Notes under the pieces: generated by a model | Told to the model about the DNA's origin: nothing | Seen by the model: only the letters and a program-made list of their open reading frames with translations | The model's database searches: none | Origin: Trissonchulus latispiculum | Taxonomy: Eukaryota > Nematoda > Enoplea > Enoplida > Ironidae | Reading direction: 5' to 3' | Assembly: GCA_030248195.1 (NCBI GenBank) | Contig: JASAND010028842.1 | Location: forward strand, 1-64,000 | DNA: 64,000 bases | In this document: positions 33,011 to 43,889 of the stretch, in pieces | Layout: each line of letters begins with the position of its first letter | How positions within the stretch are numbered: the first letter of the stretch is position 1 | Made by a program: the position numbers and the translations under genes

Positions 33011-34247
33011 TAGATAGATTAGATCTTTTTCAAGACATGTTTATTGCCCGTGAAAAACATGTGGTGTAGTGGATTGTACGAACTGAATCAATGGTAACAT
33101 TGTATCTGTGGTTTCAAGTATTTAAGGAAAAACTAGTTTTTGTGGCTCAGAAGGCACTCGACATCGATTAGTCACTGACTAGTCATGTCCAGTTCTAGAA
33201 ATTGTAGGTTTATGTAAATTAACTCTTAAGCATCCCACTGCAACGCACATGAATCTAATTAAAGAAATTAATTTTCACTCCAGCATCTGTGACCCCAAAA
33301 ATTCGGGCCCACAACTTCAGGACCAACGCTCCGATCGCCCTTAAGGCTGGGCTACACAGGCCACAGTTGCATCAAGACAGCAGGAGTTCGTATGTTTGTA
33401 AGTCTTACAAGGAACAGCAGTTTTCAATCTATTATCGTTAAACAATAAGTCACACAAACAAAGCTGAAGTAAGTTTGTTGATTACAACAATTGCCGGCTT
33501 GGTGGTGTCAACAGTTCCTTTATATTCTACTAATTCAATGCTGTTGTGTTTTGTATGTTATGTAAAATTTAAAAACTCATTTCACGCATGTGCATTTATA
33601 GTTTGGGCTGTGAAAACACGAACTGATTCTGCTCCATTTGAGTTCCTTACTGTCAAATTTTTAATACATTAAGTTAATGAAATCTACAAACATTAAACTG
33701 AAGGAATGATCATTCCATATCTATTTAGCATTTCATACTTAGAAGCCTTTGGCACTTTAATTTCTCACGAACCAAACGAAACCCAAATGCATCTCCATCT
33801 GTGTTTATTTAGTAGAGCTGAAATAGAATGGCTTGGTCAGCACTTTGATCATTTTTGTTTGAGCTTGCTTCCAAACAATTTGTTCAAAGCTTTTCATAGA
33901 ATTTTATTTTATATGAGCTTCCCAGACACAGACTGTTTACAGAACTGTTTTTAACCTGACCATTAGTTGAACTTGTCCCTTTTGAACGGGCGAATGGAAA
34001 TTGTTGTTTGCTGTTCTTGATTAATGCAGTAACCTAAATTTCCTCCTACCAGAATATTTATTTGGTATACACAGTTCGCTTAACTCGTGTGTATTCGCTT
34101 AGACGCAATCTGGGACTTGATGATAGATAAAAGTCCAGCTCGGCAATTGTTTTCCACAAAACGAATTGCTACTTTTACATTTGGATCGAGGGAAACATTT
34201 TAACAATCAAACTTTCGTTTTAGCAGCCACATCACTTCCGAATAAAA

Positions 34248-35123
34248 ATGAATAATTCAATATATCGCTATACATTTGATGCATACGAGTTGTCATTTCT
34301 TGTTTGGACAAATCTAATATCTGTCTGTGGCCTTGTTGCCTATGGTATTATTTTTACTGTTATGTACTTGCACAAGAATAACTTTAGACACATGTTTTAC
34401 AAGCTGATGGTAACATTGGGCATTTGTGAAATTACATTGTTGTTGTTGCATTTGGTTTTTCTTACACCAAGCGCAATCCTTGGGATCGAGCGCGTTCCTT
34501 ATCAGTATCAAAGGGTTTGTGGTTTTCTCACTGGTGTTGCATCACAGAGTATCTTCTGTCTGATTCCTACGTTGTCGGCTAACCGTTTAGTTGCAACAGT
34601 TGCCTGGAAAGCTTTCCGTGTTTACGCAACAAATGCTGTCGCCTATTCGCTTGCATTCGGATGTATTGCCATTGCCATATTATTAATGACCGCACTTGAG
34701 TTATCTGGCTGTTTTATTGTTCTGACACATTCTTATATTTATCGGGTTGTATGTAGCAAGATCACATGGTCTTCTAATGTGATATCACGTATTGGTTTAA
34801 TTGGCTTGTTTTCAGCATCTCTATGTGTGCCAATGCAGGTGATTATATTCAGGAAAGTCAAGTCAGTTGCTATCAGAAACCACGGTGGCAGAAAAGAAAG
34901 GTCATTAGCCTTACAGTTTGCATTATTTAGTTCAATCTACTGCACTTATGCCATTTTCTATACACTAGCTGATATTCTGAAAAATCGCACAATCATTGAC
35001 CATAAACTGGCAGACTCATTTACCAGAACTATGGGACTGGCAACGTCACTCTGCAATCCTGTTGTATGCCTTTGCTTTAATTCAGATATCCGGAATAACT
35101 TGCCGTGCAATAGGGGCAGTTAA
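34248..35123 (+). CDS. Chemosensory-type 7TM receptor 1, copy A (291 aa, single exon)
   Basis: Seven hydrophobic segments fit a GPCR: roughly 16-40, 51-75, 92-112, 127-150, 178-201, 221-243 and 256-278. Cys91 sits at the start of TM3. Asn112-Arg113 (SANRL) stands where DRY would be, as in nematode serpentine receptor classes such as Srx, Srt and Srsx. TM7 has Asn270-Pro271 in NPVVC; copy B has NPVVY, so the usual Tyr of NPxxY is Cys here. The loop before TM6 is basic (HGGRKER). It is a likely chemoreceptor of ciliated sensory neurons by family analogy; the ligand is unknown and the exact class unassigned. The frame is complete from ATG to TAA and has no visible intron. Confidence 0.8.
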   Translation: MNNSIYRYTFDAYELSFLVWTNLISVCGLVAYGIIFTVMYLHKNNFRHMFYKLMVTLGICEITLLLLHLVFLTPSAILGIERVPYQYQRVCGFLTGVASQSIFCLIPTLSANRLVATVAWKAFRVYATNAVAYSLAFGCIAIAILLMTALELSGCFIVLTHSYIYRVVCSKITWSSNVISRIGLIGLFSASLCVPMQVIIFRKVKSVAIRNHGGRKERSLALQFALFSSIYCTYAIFYTLADILKNRTIIDHKLADSFTRTMGLATSLCNPVVCLCFNSDIRNNLPCNRGS

Positions 35124-35679
35124 TAACAGAATGGAGGAAACTGTAGTCATATGATACCAATAATATGTTCAGTTTATTTTATTTTTTCATATAAGTTAAT
35201 TCATAGGAACTAAATCAGCCAGTCACTCCGATTGAGAATTGATTGTCTGTACATCTGTTGAAAAATGTGGATATTATCCAAAGTAAAATTCTTATCTGGT
35301 TATGCATAGCAAATGTTTACAACTACCTCCTTCCTAATCCAAATTATTTCTGAAAATGCTGTGTTTGACGCATTTACAGTCAAAACGAGTAGGGTAGTTT
35401 AACCCACTTAAGGACATGAATTGACGGTCCCGTATATATACAAGAAGCGAAAGTGGTTAAAAACATTATTGGTCATTCTGCCGTTATTCTTGCTATGTTC
35501 AATAGAAACACCAGATAGTTAATACACATGAACGTTTAGCGAAAGTTGCTCTGTTTGCATCATTGAGTTCCCATCATATCATATCATCGACTGTGACGAA
35601 GTTTTCTCTTATACATCTGACTTTTAACACAACGTTGACTTCAGACCATGGTTATAGCTACTTGTTTTGTTATGTTTAA
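35124..35679. promoter_or_regulatory. Region upstream of the orphan exon, shared promoter-like sequence
   Basis: 35545-35600 (TTTGCATCATTGAGTTCC, then ATCATCGACTGTGACGAAG) aligns with the DNA ahead of exon 1 of the secreted gene (24.62-24.66 kb) and with 56165-56240 in copy B. TATATATACAAG at 35431 may be a TATA box. No gene is seen in the 3' flank of receptor 1. Confidence 0.35.
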
Positions 35680-35770
35680 ATGAACCCAAGCACATGCAAT
35701 TGGCTAGCTCATTTATTGAGTTTGATTAAAACAATATTAGTCGAGGTGTTAGAAGACCTAAAATGTCCAG
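35680..35770 (+). pseudogene. Orphan signal-peptide exon, copy A
   Basis: 91 nt open from ATG (MNPSTCNWLAHLLSLIKTIL..LKCP) to a GTAAGG donor, ending in phase 1 as exon 1 of the 24757 gene does. It aligns with that exon and its promoter. No counterpart of exons 2-4 was found downstream before receptor 2, so it is either the first exon of an unknown gene or a relic. Confidence 0.5.
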
Positions 35771-37330
35771 GTAAGGTAATAAGCATATTTGTAAAGATAT
35801 TGCATGATCAGTAAAGGAGACCTGACAAACTTTCTACGTTCCGGTAGCTTTATAATTAATAGTACAACAAAATTTCAATAGTCGGTTTGTGCGTGTGTGT
35901 AAAGGAACGATGAGCCAATGTTGATGATTCAATATCCAACGAGGCATTACATATGGTGCTGGTGTTGCTAACCCCACAGGCATATGTAGAGAATTTATCG
36001 TGGTACCATTAATATAGTGGACGATGTCTAAGGCACCGTGCAATCAAAAGCATGGCTAAGTATATTAAAAACTTTCTTGCCTTAAGTGATAAATAGATGT
36101 CAAACATCATCTTTTAAATGCATTATTTAAATCAAACCTATTTTTGTTACCGAATTGAGTTCGGTAAACACATCGACGAACCTCCCGATGAAGTTAATCA
36201 TGATTTTCCGCATTCTAGTACGGTATTTAAAACGTTTTCTTCTATTTAAAGGATTAACTTAGTGACTCCTAAATTAATGACTCTTAAACTTAATGACCAT
36301 TAAACATCAGGTCTACATAAGCCGTACATATCAATTTTCATATCTAAGCCTATACAACTACAAATCATATAAAGTAATCACACAGTTTGAAGTAATTTTA
36401 CTTTGAACAAGTAGGCCCCAAAAGGGGGCAATATTCCTTTGTAGACCTTTTATTATTCAGTTAGAAAGCTCTCTTTGTTCCAATTTAACATAAACATTAG
36501 AAGTTTCTGGTGTCTTATTATTTTCGTTTCCATCATTTCGGCTTCGTACTACAATTATCCTACGAAATAGCCTACCGAGTTTGTAACCTGTAACGTAACG
36601 TAATTTGTAACCTGTAACCTGTAACGCAGCACAGACTTCCATTCCCTCAGTATAAAATTAACACAAAAGATCACAAAGTACTGAAAACATCACTTGGTTT
36701 AAAATAGCTACCTAGTTTAGCAGTAAATCGTTAAGAACCAAATACATGTAAAATTAGACAAACAAGTTATTTCTTTTCGGTACTAAATTTTGAAAAGTTG
36801 TCATTATTGTACGTTGTCATTATTGTAAGTTGTCATTTTTGTCTTGCCTATTCAGCATAAAGATCAGAAATCAATGAGAACGACTTCGTATAAAATTCCT
36901 GCCAAACCGAACTTTTGAAGTCCAGCGCAAGCCTAGTAATTACCTAATGCACCCTCGTGTTGCTCCCAAGCAACACTGGTGCTCAAAAATATGCAATCGT
37001 GTGGATTGCTGACAATCGAAGACTGCGAGGAGGCTGTCAATTCTGCTGTTTAAATAGTTTCTAAGCCTAATTTGCATAATCGGAACACAAAAAAATCAGA
37101 CCTAAGCTAGCCCTGTGCTGAAGATAGGGCTTCTAAATAGAGAAATGACTCATAACACACTAGACATACTAAATTCCGTTTTATACATTCCTGCTCCAGC
37201 AGGAATAAAAATAAATCTTCTTAGCGTAGCAATCTTCTTTCTAGTCTTAACTGATATCCTGCAATTTCTTTGTCTTTGGCATAACGTGTAACGTTTGCAC
37301 ACAGAATTAGTCACCATTTGTTTTCAACAG
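35771..37330. other. Intergenic; copy-A-specific block starts at 36082
   Basis: Sequence up to 36080 matches copy B and then diverges. The rest is AT-rich. Two short TGTAACCTGTAACG tandem units lie near 36585-36625. No gene evidence apart from the orphan exon and the next exon. Confidence 0.35.
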
Positions 37331-37503
37331 CTACATAGTGACCGAAGGATCGCCATTTCACGCTTTGGAACATTGCTTAAGAATATTAGACTTTAAAGAT
37401 TTAGAATTGATTTCTCTGCTCAGTCAGGTCTCTGTTCGCTGTATCACAGTGATTTCACATGCATTTTTTAATTTCGCCTTCATGTGGTTAACAGAAACAA
37501 CTC
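37331..37503 (+). CDS. F-box-like exon candidate
   Basis: A TTTTCAACAG acceptor opens a frame encoding YIVTEGSPFHALEHCLRILD, then FKDLELISLLSQVSVRC.., which resembles the helical LP..L..IL.fLd..DL..LsqVs.rc layout of an F-box (the SKP1-binding motif of SCF ubiquitin ligases). A GTAAAC donor at 37504 leaves phase 1. There is no ATG in the frame, so an upstream exon is required and was not found. It is phase-compatible with the exon at 39863-40080. Confidence 0.35.
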
Positions 37504-37779
37504 GTAAACGCAACACAAGCTTTGGACACATATATCAGTTTCTGAAAATAGTGTATACGCGATGACTGCCGCCTAATAGAAAGCTTGTGAAATTCATGTA
37601 CACCTTGTCCTTTACGTTACAGTTTACTATCCCATCACAAAATAGTTCCAATTAGCTCGATTTACCTGAGTAATGTTAATATGGTTTCCATTCATCTTAC
37701 GGCTCGGAATCTATGACTTGTCTTTATCACTTAGCATGTCCTATAACTTAACATCAACTATTTACATGAGATTATAGAT

Positions 37780-38430
37780 GGTCATAAGAAGTGTTGTCAT
37801 CCGGGCCTGCTTCAGGTTTTCTTTGGGGCTGTTTCCGGGCCATAGAAAAATTTGATATAAATGGATATATTTTTAGATTTTAGATTTAGATCAAATGTTT
37901 ACTGCAATTTCTTGAAATGGAAGCTTTTTACACACTTCAATTGATTTGGAAAATATGAATGTATCCAGTATTAACTTTGTATAACATATGTAAAGTATTG
38001 ACCAAACAATAGCATCATTGTTGTTTGGGCGCCTTTACTGCGCTAGGGCGCATCGGTCGATGCCGTTTTCAAATGACCTAAATCGTTTTTATTCAAATGC
38101 TCCTATGATATGTGAAATTGATGAATGGCACATTGATTTATTATACCTATTCGCTTATTGAGATGATGTTTAAGATTCAAGACACAATCAGAATAGGCTT
38201 ATAGTTACAGTTTACATTAAAAATCATTGCAATTTTTGCGAAATGTATTAAGATTTGCATTTATTACCTATCGGTGATGTCTATTATTACCAGAAAACTA
38301 GATCAAAAATACTGCTTTACTAATTCTGGATATTCTGGCCGGTATCGAGCCCGAAATCCTTGCCGTCCTCGGGCTTGTTTCGGATGACTAGAATGTTTTG
38401 GCCTGGCCCGGATTTTTTGTTAACGTGACA
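37780..38430. repeat. CGGGCC-type short repeats
   Basis: CATCCGGGCCTGC..TTTCCGGGCCATAG (37799-37846) and CGAGCCCGAAATCC..GGCCTGGCCCGG (38346-38411) are GC islands in AT-rich DNA. Related runs are seen at 50090-50210. Function unknown. Confidence 0.3.
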
Positions 38431-39399
38431 ATAGAAGTCAGAAGCAGTTATTAAATGAAAAGATGGGAAGTTTGAATTTAAATGGGTAATTAGCGTTACC
38501 GTTACCGTTTTGTCAAAGAACAGTTACAAGCTCTGAACCAGAAGCATCGTCTTTAGAGATAATGGGTGAGGCTTAAAACGAAAGCAACCATGAATTCGTT
38601 CCATATTTCGAAAATACAAAAAAGTCTTACATTTTGAACAATTTTTTCAGTTAGTAGCTGGCTTGAAAATTGCCAAAAGCTATTACTATTTGCGAATGAC
38701 TGGAATTTATTTTGAACTTTTTGTGTTTTTATTATATAAGATTATATTAGATGTATGTATCTATTGCTTTAGCACAAAACCTTGCTTAAAAGTGTGTGCA
38801 CTGGGCACCAGATGGTCAAAGTTGTGACGAAACCTTCAGACAACAGCATAATGGGCATGTCACACTGTATTTCACCACAAGTGCAGAAGGTTTCTGAGAA
38901 AGTTGGAGATTTGTCCAGACATATGTCGAGTCATTTTTGCATATTTCGAAACATTTCGAAAATATTTCGAGACAATTCGGAAATATTTCGAGACAAATCA
39001 AAAATCTTTCGAGACATTTCAAAAATATTTCGAGACAGTTGGACAATATGTCGAGACATTTTTGAAATATTTCGAGACATCATAAAACTATTTCTAGACA
39101 AGTTTGTTTCGAAAGTTCGCAAATGTACCTAAAATTGGGAAATGTCTAGAAAGTTGTCTAGAAAATTGAGTAATGTACCCAAAGTTAAGAAATGTCTCGA
39201 AATATGTCTGGAAAACTGGAAATGTCTGGAAAGTTTGCAAATGTCTAGAAAGATAAGTTTTGCCTCTTTGTCTCTCTAAAACTTTTTGGAAGGAATAAAC
39301 GTGCCCGTTTTAGGTTTTTCTTTTCAATGATCGATTTTAGAGCTTTTAGTGTTTCTATGTGTAAAACATAGCAAAAATGCCAATTTTTGGCCCCTCTGA

Positions 39400-39610
39400 A
39401 AAAATATCTCCTCTTTCCCGGAAATGCCTTCCCCCTCCCCAGGGACTGTGGCATCCGGGACCATCCCGACAGAGCTGTTAGTTAGGGGGCGGGGGTTGGG
39501 GCAGTGGCGGCGCCAGGAGGAGACCACGGTCCCCTTTGCGGTTTGGGCCCCTTCCTTTGGGGTGGGACATAGATGTGTTGGGGGGGGGGGTGGGGGGACC
39601 CCCCTCCAAA
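39400..39610. other. GC-rich island inside E1
   Basis: CCTTCCCCCTCCCCAGG..GGGGGCGGGGGTTGGGGC and a G10-TGGGGGG run. Several overlapping frames are open only because of the composition; not taken as coding. Confidence 0.4.
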
Positions 39611-39862
39611 ATAACAAATTTTGGCGACCCCCACTCCAGATATTCAGATTTTTGCTACCCCCCAGATGTTTGGCCAAAAAGTGGCCAAAAATGGCATAAA
39701 ATCGAAAATTTTATGGGGGTCCCCCACCCTAATAATAATTACTGTAAGTTACCTTTTACCATGGACAAGATTGTACGCTGAGTTTCCTGCTAAACCAAAC
39801 TTGTTCTGTATGGATAATATTCTGTATGTACTGTATTGACACTATTCTGTCTGTCTTTTTAG

Positions 39863-40080
39863 TGCGCATCCCAGAGTGGGCCCGTTTGGAACGACGTGAA
39901 GGGATGCTTTGTTGCAAGTCCTGCTCGACCTGCTTTGACCCGCATGCAAAATACAACATCGCCACTTGTCTAACCTGCCGTGATGAAGAAACATCAAATG
40001 GTGTCCAATGGCGTGGGCGCGCCATGAGGTACCACATAGCCTGCTTGGATGAATCCATCTTGACAAAGGCTGCTGTTTGA
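39863..40080 (+). CDS. Cys-rich, zinc-ribbon-like terminal exon inside element E1
   Basis: After a CTGTCTTTTTAG acceptor the frame is open to TGA. It reads RIPEWARLERREGMLCC, then KSCSTCFDPHAKYNIATCLTC, then GRAMRYHIACLDESI. The CC-x2-C-x2-C, C-x2-C and H-x2-C spacing suggests zinc binding. It starts with two bases of a codon, so it needs a phase-1 donor; the one at 37503/37504 fits. It lies wholly inside the transposon E1, so it is transposon cargo, an exonised segment, or a remnant of the original transposon protein. I do not recognise the family. Confidence 0.4.
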
Positions 40081-40989
40081 AGACGCGTTGTCCGCTTTTT
40101 TGTCCTGTCTACGCCCCAGAGAAGAGGCGACGCTGACTGAACTTATTATGTTAAAACATGTTAGCTTGTTAAATTCATTGTTAGTAAAGCTCTACTGTCT
40201 GGTCCATCTTAGGTAGATAGGAACATTTTAAATACGTCAACAAATGTTTAATCTGTACATGTTAATAAGGGCCATCACATTGACGTCCTGTGACATTGAT
40301 ATGCAGAGTTATAGTTTCTTGATACAGGATTCCTGGCAGTTCGATTTGTAAAGCATTGGATGTCTGTTTGTCGCTGAATGACATGACTGTAAGCAAAATA
40401 TAATAATATATATGTTTAAAGTAGACATACACGATTCGAAAAGGTTTCGTATATCCATCTGACGAAGTGCCTCGGCAGTTAGTTTGCTGTGTCACCACAG
40501 TTAGCAAAGTTTGCAATGTCTCGAAAGTTTTGAATGTCTCGAAAGTTTTGAATGTCTGGAAGTTGTCTCGAAAGTTTAAGAAGCTTGTCTCGAAAGTTTC
40601 ACCAGCTTTCTAGACATTTTGACAAAATGTCTAGAAAGTTTGTCAAAATGTCTAGAAAGTTTGTTAAGATGTCTAGAAAGTTTTTCAAAATGTCTGGAAA
40701 GCTGCTTGAACTTTCGAGACATATTTCGAGACAAATTTCCAACAATTCGATAGGAACATTTTCTCAACTTTCTCAGTTACCTTCTGCACTTGTGGTGAGA
40801 TACAGTGTGACGTGCCCATAAAATTGTAAATAATTAAATTCAATCAGTTCTAATTTCACTGCAATAGGTTATTTTAGAAATCCCGCTGAGTGATCAGGAT
40901 TGGACAGTGCCACTGTGTTACTAACTGTCTCATGTATCTGGATGTTTGCCAAACCTTGACGGATTGAAGGTGCTGATTTCCTTTCGGGT

Positions 40990-42783
40990 ATAATTTACTC
41001 ATATGGCTTTAGTCCTCTACATAAATAGCTAAAACTATAGCTAAATGTATTTCCGTGCTCTTGAACATTCTGGGACCAGTCACGGATTTTTAATCCAAAA
41101 GATAAGAAAGTTTTGGTTTTTGGCCTTAGCCTTCTAGTAGGTAGACCACACACCGGATTGGTTGTTATGGCTGGAAAGAGGACACAACAATGAACATTTT
41201 TGCTTTTCCAATCTTTGAGCTATCTCCAGTTGTGAAGTCAGTATAAGCAAAAAACCATTTTGAGGGTCAAAAAATGGCCAATGTGGAAATCAGTTTTTTC
41301 AAAATTACTGCCAAACCTTACGAACAATTTTCGTCAATTTATACTCAATCGATACAGCGCCCAAATGCCCATTTTATGAACCCCTAATGGCCTGACTTTA
41401 TTGCTTTCAGCTAGAGATTTGGCCGGAAAACCATTTTGCAAAACTGCGTTTATTTTGTTTGTTTTTGTTGTGTTTGTTTTTGGTAATTTTGCAACTTTCG
41501 TAAGCTCATGAGAATGTCTTGACCATAAGCTTCAAAACTATGTATAAAGCTCTTTCCAACTCCCAAAAGTTATAGCGTTTTAAAAAATCACCACAAAAGC
41601 ACTGCACAAAAAGAAGCCACCACCTTAAGAATATAATACAACAAAGTTGTAAAAACACTATCACACGTCGGAAGGAGCAAGACTATTAAGGGCGAACAAA
41701 AACTAAAGGCTTTTGAATAAACTCACCACTCCCACAGCCACGATAAGTTGATCAGAGTACAGGAGCAAGCGATTTACTGTTATCTCAATTCAAATGGAGC
41801 TACTTTAGGTATAGTGAATGATGGGATATATGAAACAAACAGCAGAGATACTGAGACATGTCGAGAATCCATCAATCCTTTGCATTTTAGTAGTGGCATA
41901 GATAAAGAAGGCCCCATCTTTGCACGTTATAAGTTCCCGATTCTGACTTTTCAATGTTTCCAATACATTCGGCTTTTTTTATTGTTTTGAGTTTTTTAAA
42001 AACAGTACGGTACATGCAGACAGAGTTAGCACGGTTGAATGTGCCTCGATCGTTCTATATTCAAGAAACTACAGTAGGTGGTACAATTCGATTAAGTCTA
42101 GGCGAAAACTAGAATTGTGCAACATAGCAACTTTCCAAAATATTTGGTAATCTGCCTCAGCCTAACAATCAGGATGTGTTACGGACTATGAGCTAGCGCT
42201 AATAGGACACTAGCCCGTCCGGACAATCCACTAGCTATATCATTGTCCAGACTATGAGCTAGTCACAGCAGGACATTGTACTGCATGGAATTCCGTATGA
42301 TAATTAAGCCTGTGTGCAAATGCTACGTATGACTTACAGTCGTTCATCTTAGCAGTCGAACAAGGTCAAAAGGTCAAACTTCAAGAAATGACTAAATTAG
42401 TTGTCATTCATGGATCCATTGGCAGAAAAAGGTTCTCGCTACTGATAAAGTGCTCGAAAAAATGGAATTCAGTTAGTTTTTCATATGTCTAATTTGAGGA
42501 AACTCGCTATAATGATGCACTCAAAATATTTTGTTGGACGCACTAATAAATAAATATAGAATGAGAATCCAATCCAATCCGCTCTAATCCAATAAATGAG
42601 AATAGATAATGTTACAATCGTGCATGAATGAATGGATGGGCAACGGAACTTGTCACGGAACTATCGAGGATTAGCTGATGAGGGTTATGGACTGAATTCC
42701 GTGACAGAAATTAGTAAAATTTTGATATAATTACTTTTAGAAAGTAAGTTTGTTTACATAACTCTTTGTCCATCCCCTTCATG
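40990..42783. other. Non-coding part of duplication copy A
   Basis: Matches copy B. It holds an inverted copy of the GGTGGTGG/CATTCT TTAA element (41066-41624). A repeated GGACACTAGCCCG..GGACAATCC..CTAGCTATATCATTGTCC motif lies at 42200-42270. No gene evidence. Confidence 0.4.
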
Positions 42784-43783
42784 TCATTCAATAGGGGCAA
42801 TAACATCTTTTCTTTTGTTTCGACTTGATGTAGCCGGAATGCTCATATTATGGACATCCAATTCCAAAGAGAGGTTACATTTCCGCAACCGCTTACTAAA
42901 AATGTATGCTTCGCGTCTGAAAGTTGCATTAAACATTAAGTAAAAAATAGCGTTAATTCCAAGATTTAAATTAAACAAAGCTATAGTAGAATAAAACAAG
43001 ACCCCATCAACGGCTACTTGGCTCGATCGTAGCATCTGATCTACTATGGGAGCTGGTGTGGCAAAAATGACTAGCCCCACAAAACAGAAGAACATCATTT
43101 TGGAACCTCTAGCACGCTTCCTGAGTTCTGGTTTAGTGGCTTGGGACGTTGTTGCTTTTAGTTTTAGAAAAATGCAGCCATAGCAAATTAGCATGATCAA
43201 GCAAGGAATATATATGAAGATCGTATGTACACATATCTTCCACTCAATTTGGTTGATGTCAATGAGGCAGAAAGCAGACTCGGGTATTGCAACAAATTCT
43301 CCCCAAAATTTTAATCCTGGCAGTATCACTATTATTATAAGCGAAGGTAACCAAACGCAGAAGCTCCAAATAAAGTAGGACATTCGAATAGTGAAGGTCC
43401 TTGCATACAATACAGGGAACAACACTGCTGTAAACCGATTTATCGCAATCAGAGACTGCCCTTGTAACTGAAGTACCACTGCTGAAATACCAAACCGATC
43501 CAATCCATTGGCACATTAAATTCATTGCTCGTATTTCCTCTTTAGTTCTATATTCTACAGAACCAAAGACTATGCTAAAGACCCCTTGTAAAGCAAAATG
43601 TTCGCTGCACAAGGAATCCGTTGCTGACAACAAACACACAAGGTTATAGGTTACTTGCTGCCACAACTCGTTTGACGTCATAATAAGTATTGCTATAAGG
43701 ACATTGGTAATAGATATTCCCGAGCCGGTACCAAGCAGCATTAGTCCTCCCCAGAATGCGGTTGTGGTGTTTGTAGTCTGCAA
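42784..43783 (-). pseudogene. Chemosensory-type 7TM receptor 2, copy A (frameshifted, start lost)
   Basis: The frame encodes TM1 (AFWGGLMLLGTGSGISITNV) to the start of TM3 (IGSVWYFSSGTSV). It then shifts by one inserted base at about 43468, compared with copy B, and continues as QSLIAINRFTAVLFPVLY to the end (..PIE). Hallmarks are INRF in the DRY position, a long IRMSYFIWSF TM4, a basic third loop (KPELRKRARGSK), and NAIFYLMFN in TM7. The ATG seen in copy B is replaced here by a 29-bp stretch ending TTTTGCAG, leaving no ATG at that site. It is a serpentine receptor of the nematode Srx/Srv/Srt-like kind. Two lesions argue for a pseudogene unless splicing bypasses them. Confidence 0.72.
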
Positions 43784-43889
43784 AAGTTTGTCTACATCTG
43801 TTTGTAATTGGCAAAATTAGTCGATGGCTGAAAAGAAAGGAACGGAAATGCAAGAATAATTCGGACGGTTCTCGAAGTAGAGTACGCAT

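Larger units (their letters stand above)
38852..40818. mobile_element. TWA-TSD TIR element E1 with TGTCTMGAAA arrays (1967 bp)
   Basis: Terminal inverted repeats of about 50 bp start TGGGCATGTCACACTGTAT and end with the inverse. The 3-bp TAA direct repeats lie at 38849-38851 and 40819-40821. Inside each end lie many copies of a 10-mer, TGTCTCGAAA or TGTCTAGAAA, in both orientations (38940-39260 and 40515-40735). Subterminal repeats of this kind are usual transposase-binding sites, and a TTA/TAA target is the hallmark of PIF/Harbinger transposons. The interior has no transposase, but it contains the Cys-rich exon at 39863-40080. Confidence 0.85.

Noticed and set aside
33475..33954. Two short ORFs ahead of receptor 1
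   Set aside because: The matching DNA in copy B (54.07-54.48 kb) does not keep either frame open.
38782..39132. ORFs with repeated FRDISKIF or SRNIFEM-type peptides (also 40552-40821)
   Set aside because: The repetition is the translation of the TGTCTMGAAA subterminal array of E1, not a repeat protein.
39324..39781. Several overlapping ORFs in both strands near 39.4-39.8 kb
   Set aside because: They arise from a GC-rich, low-complexity island (poly-Pro and poly-Gly frames) and have no splice or domain support.
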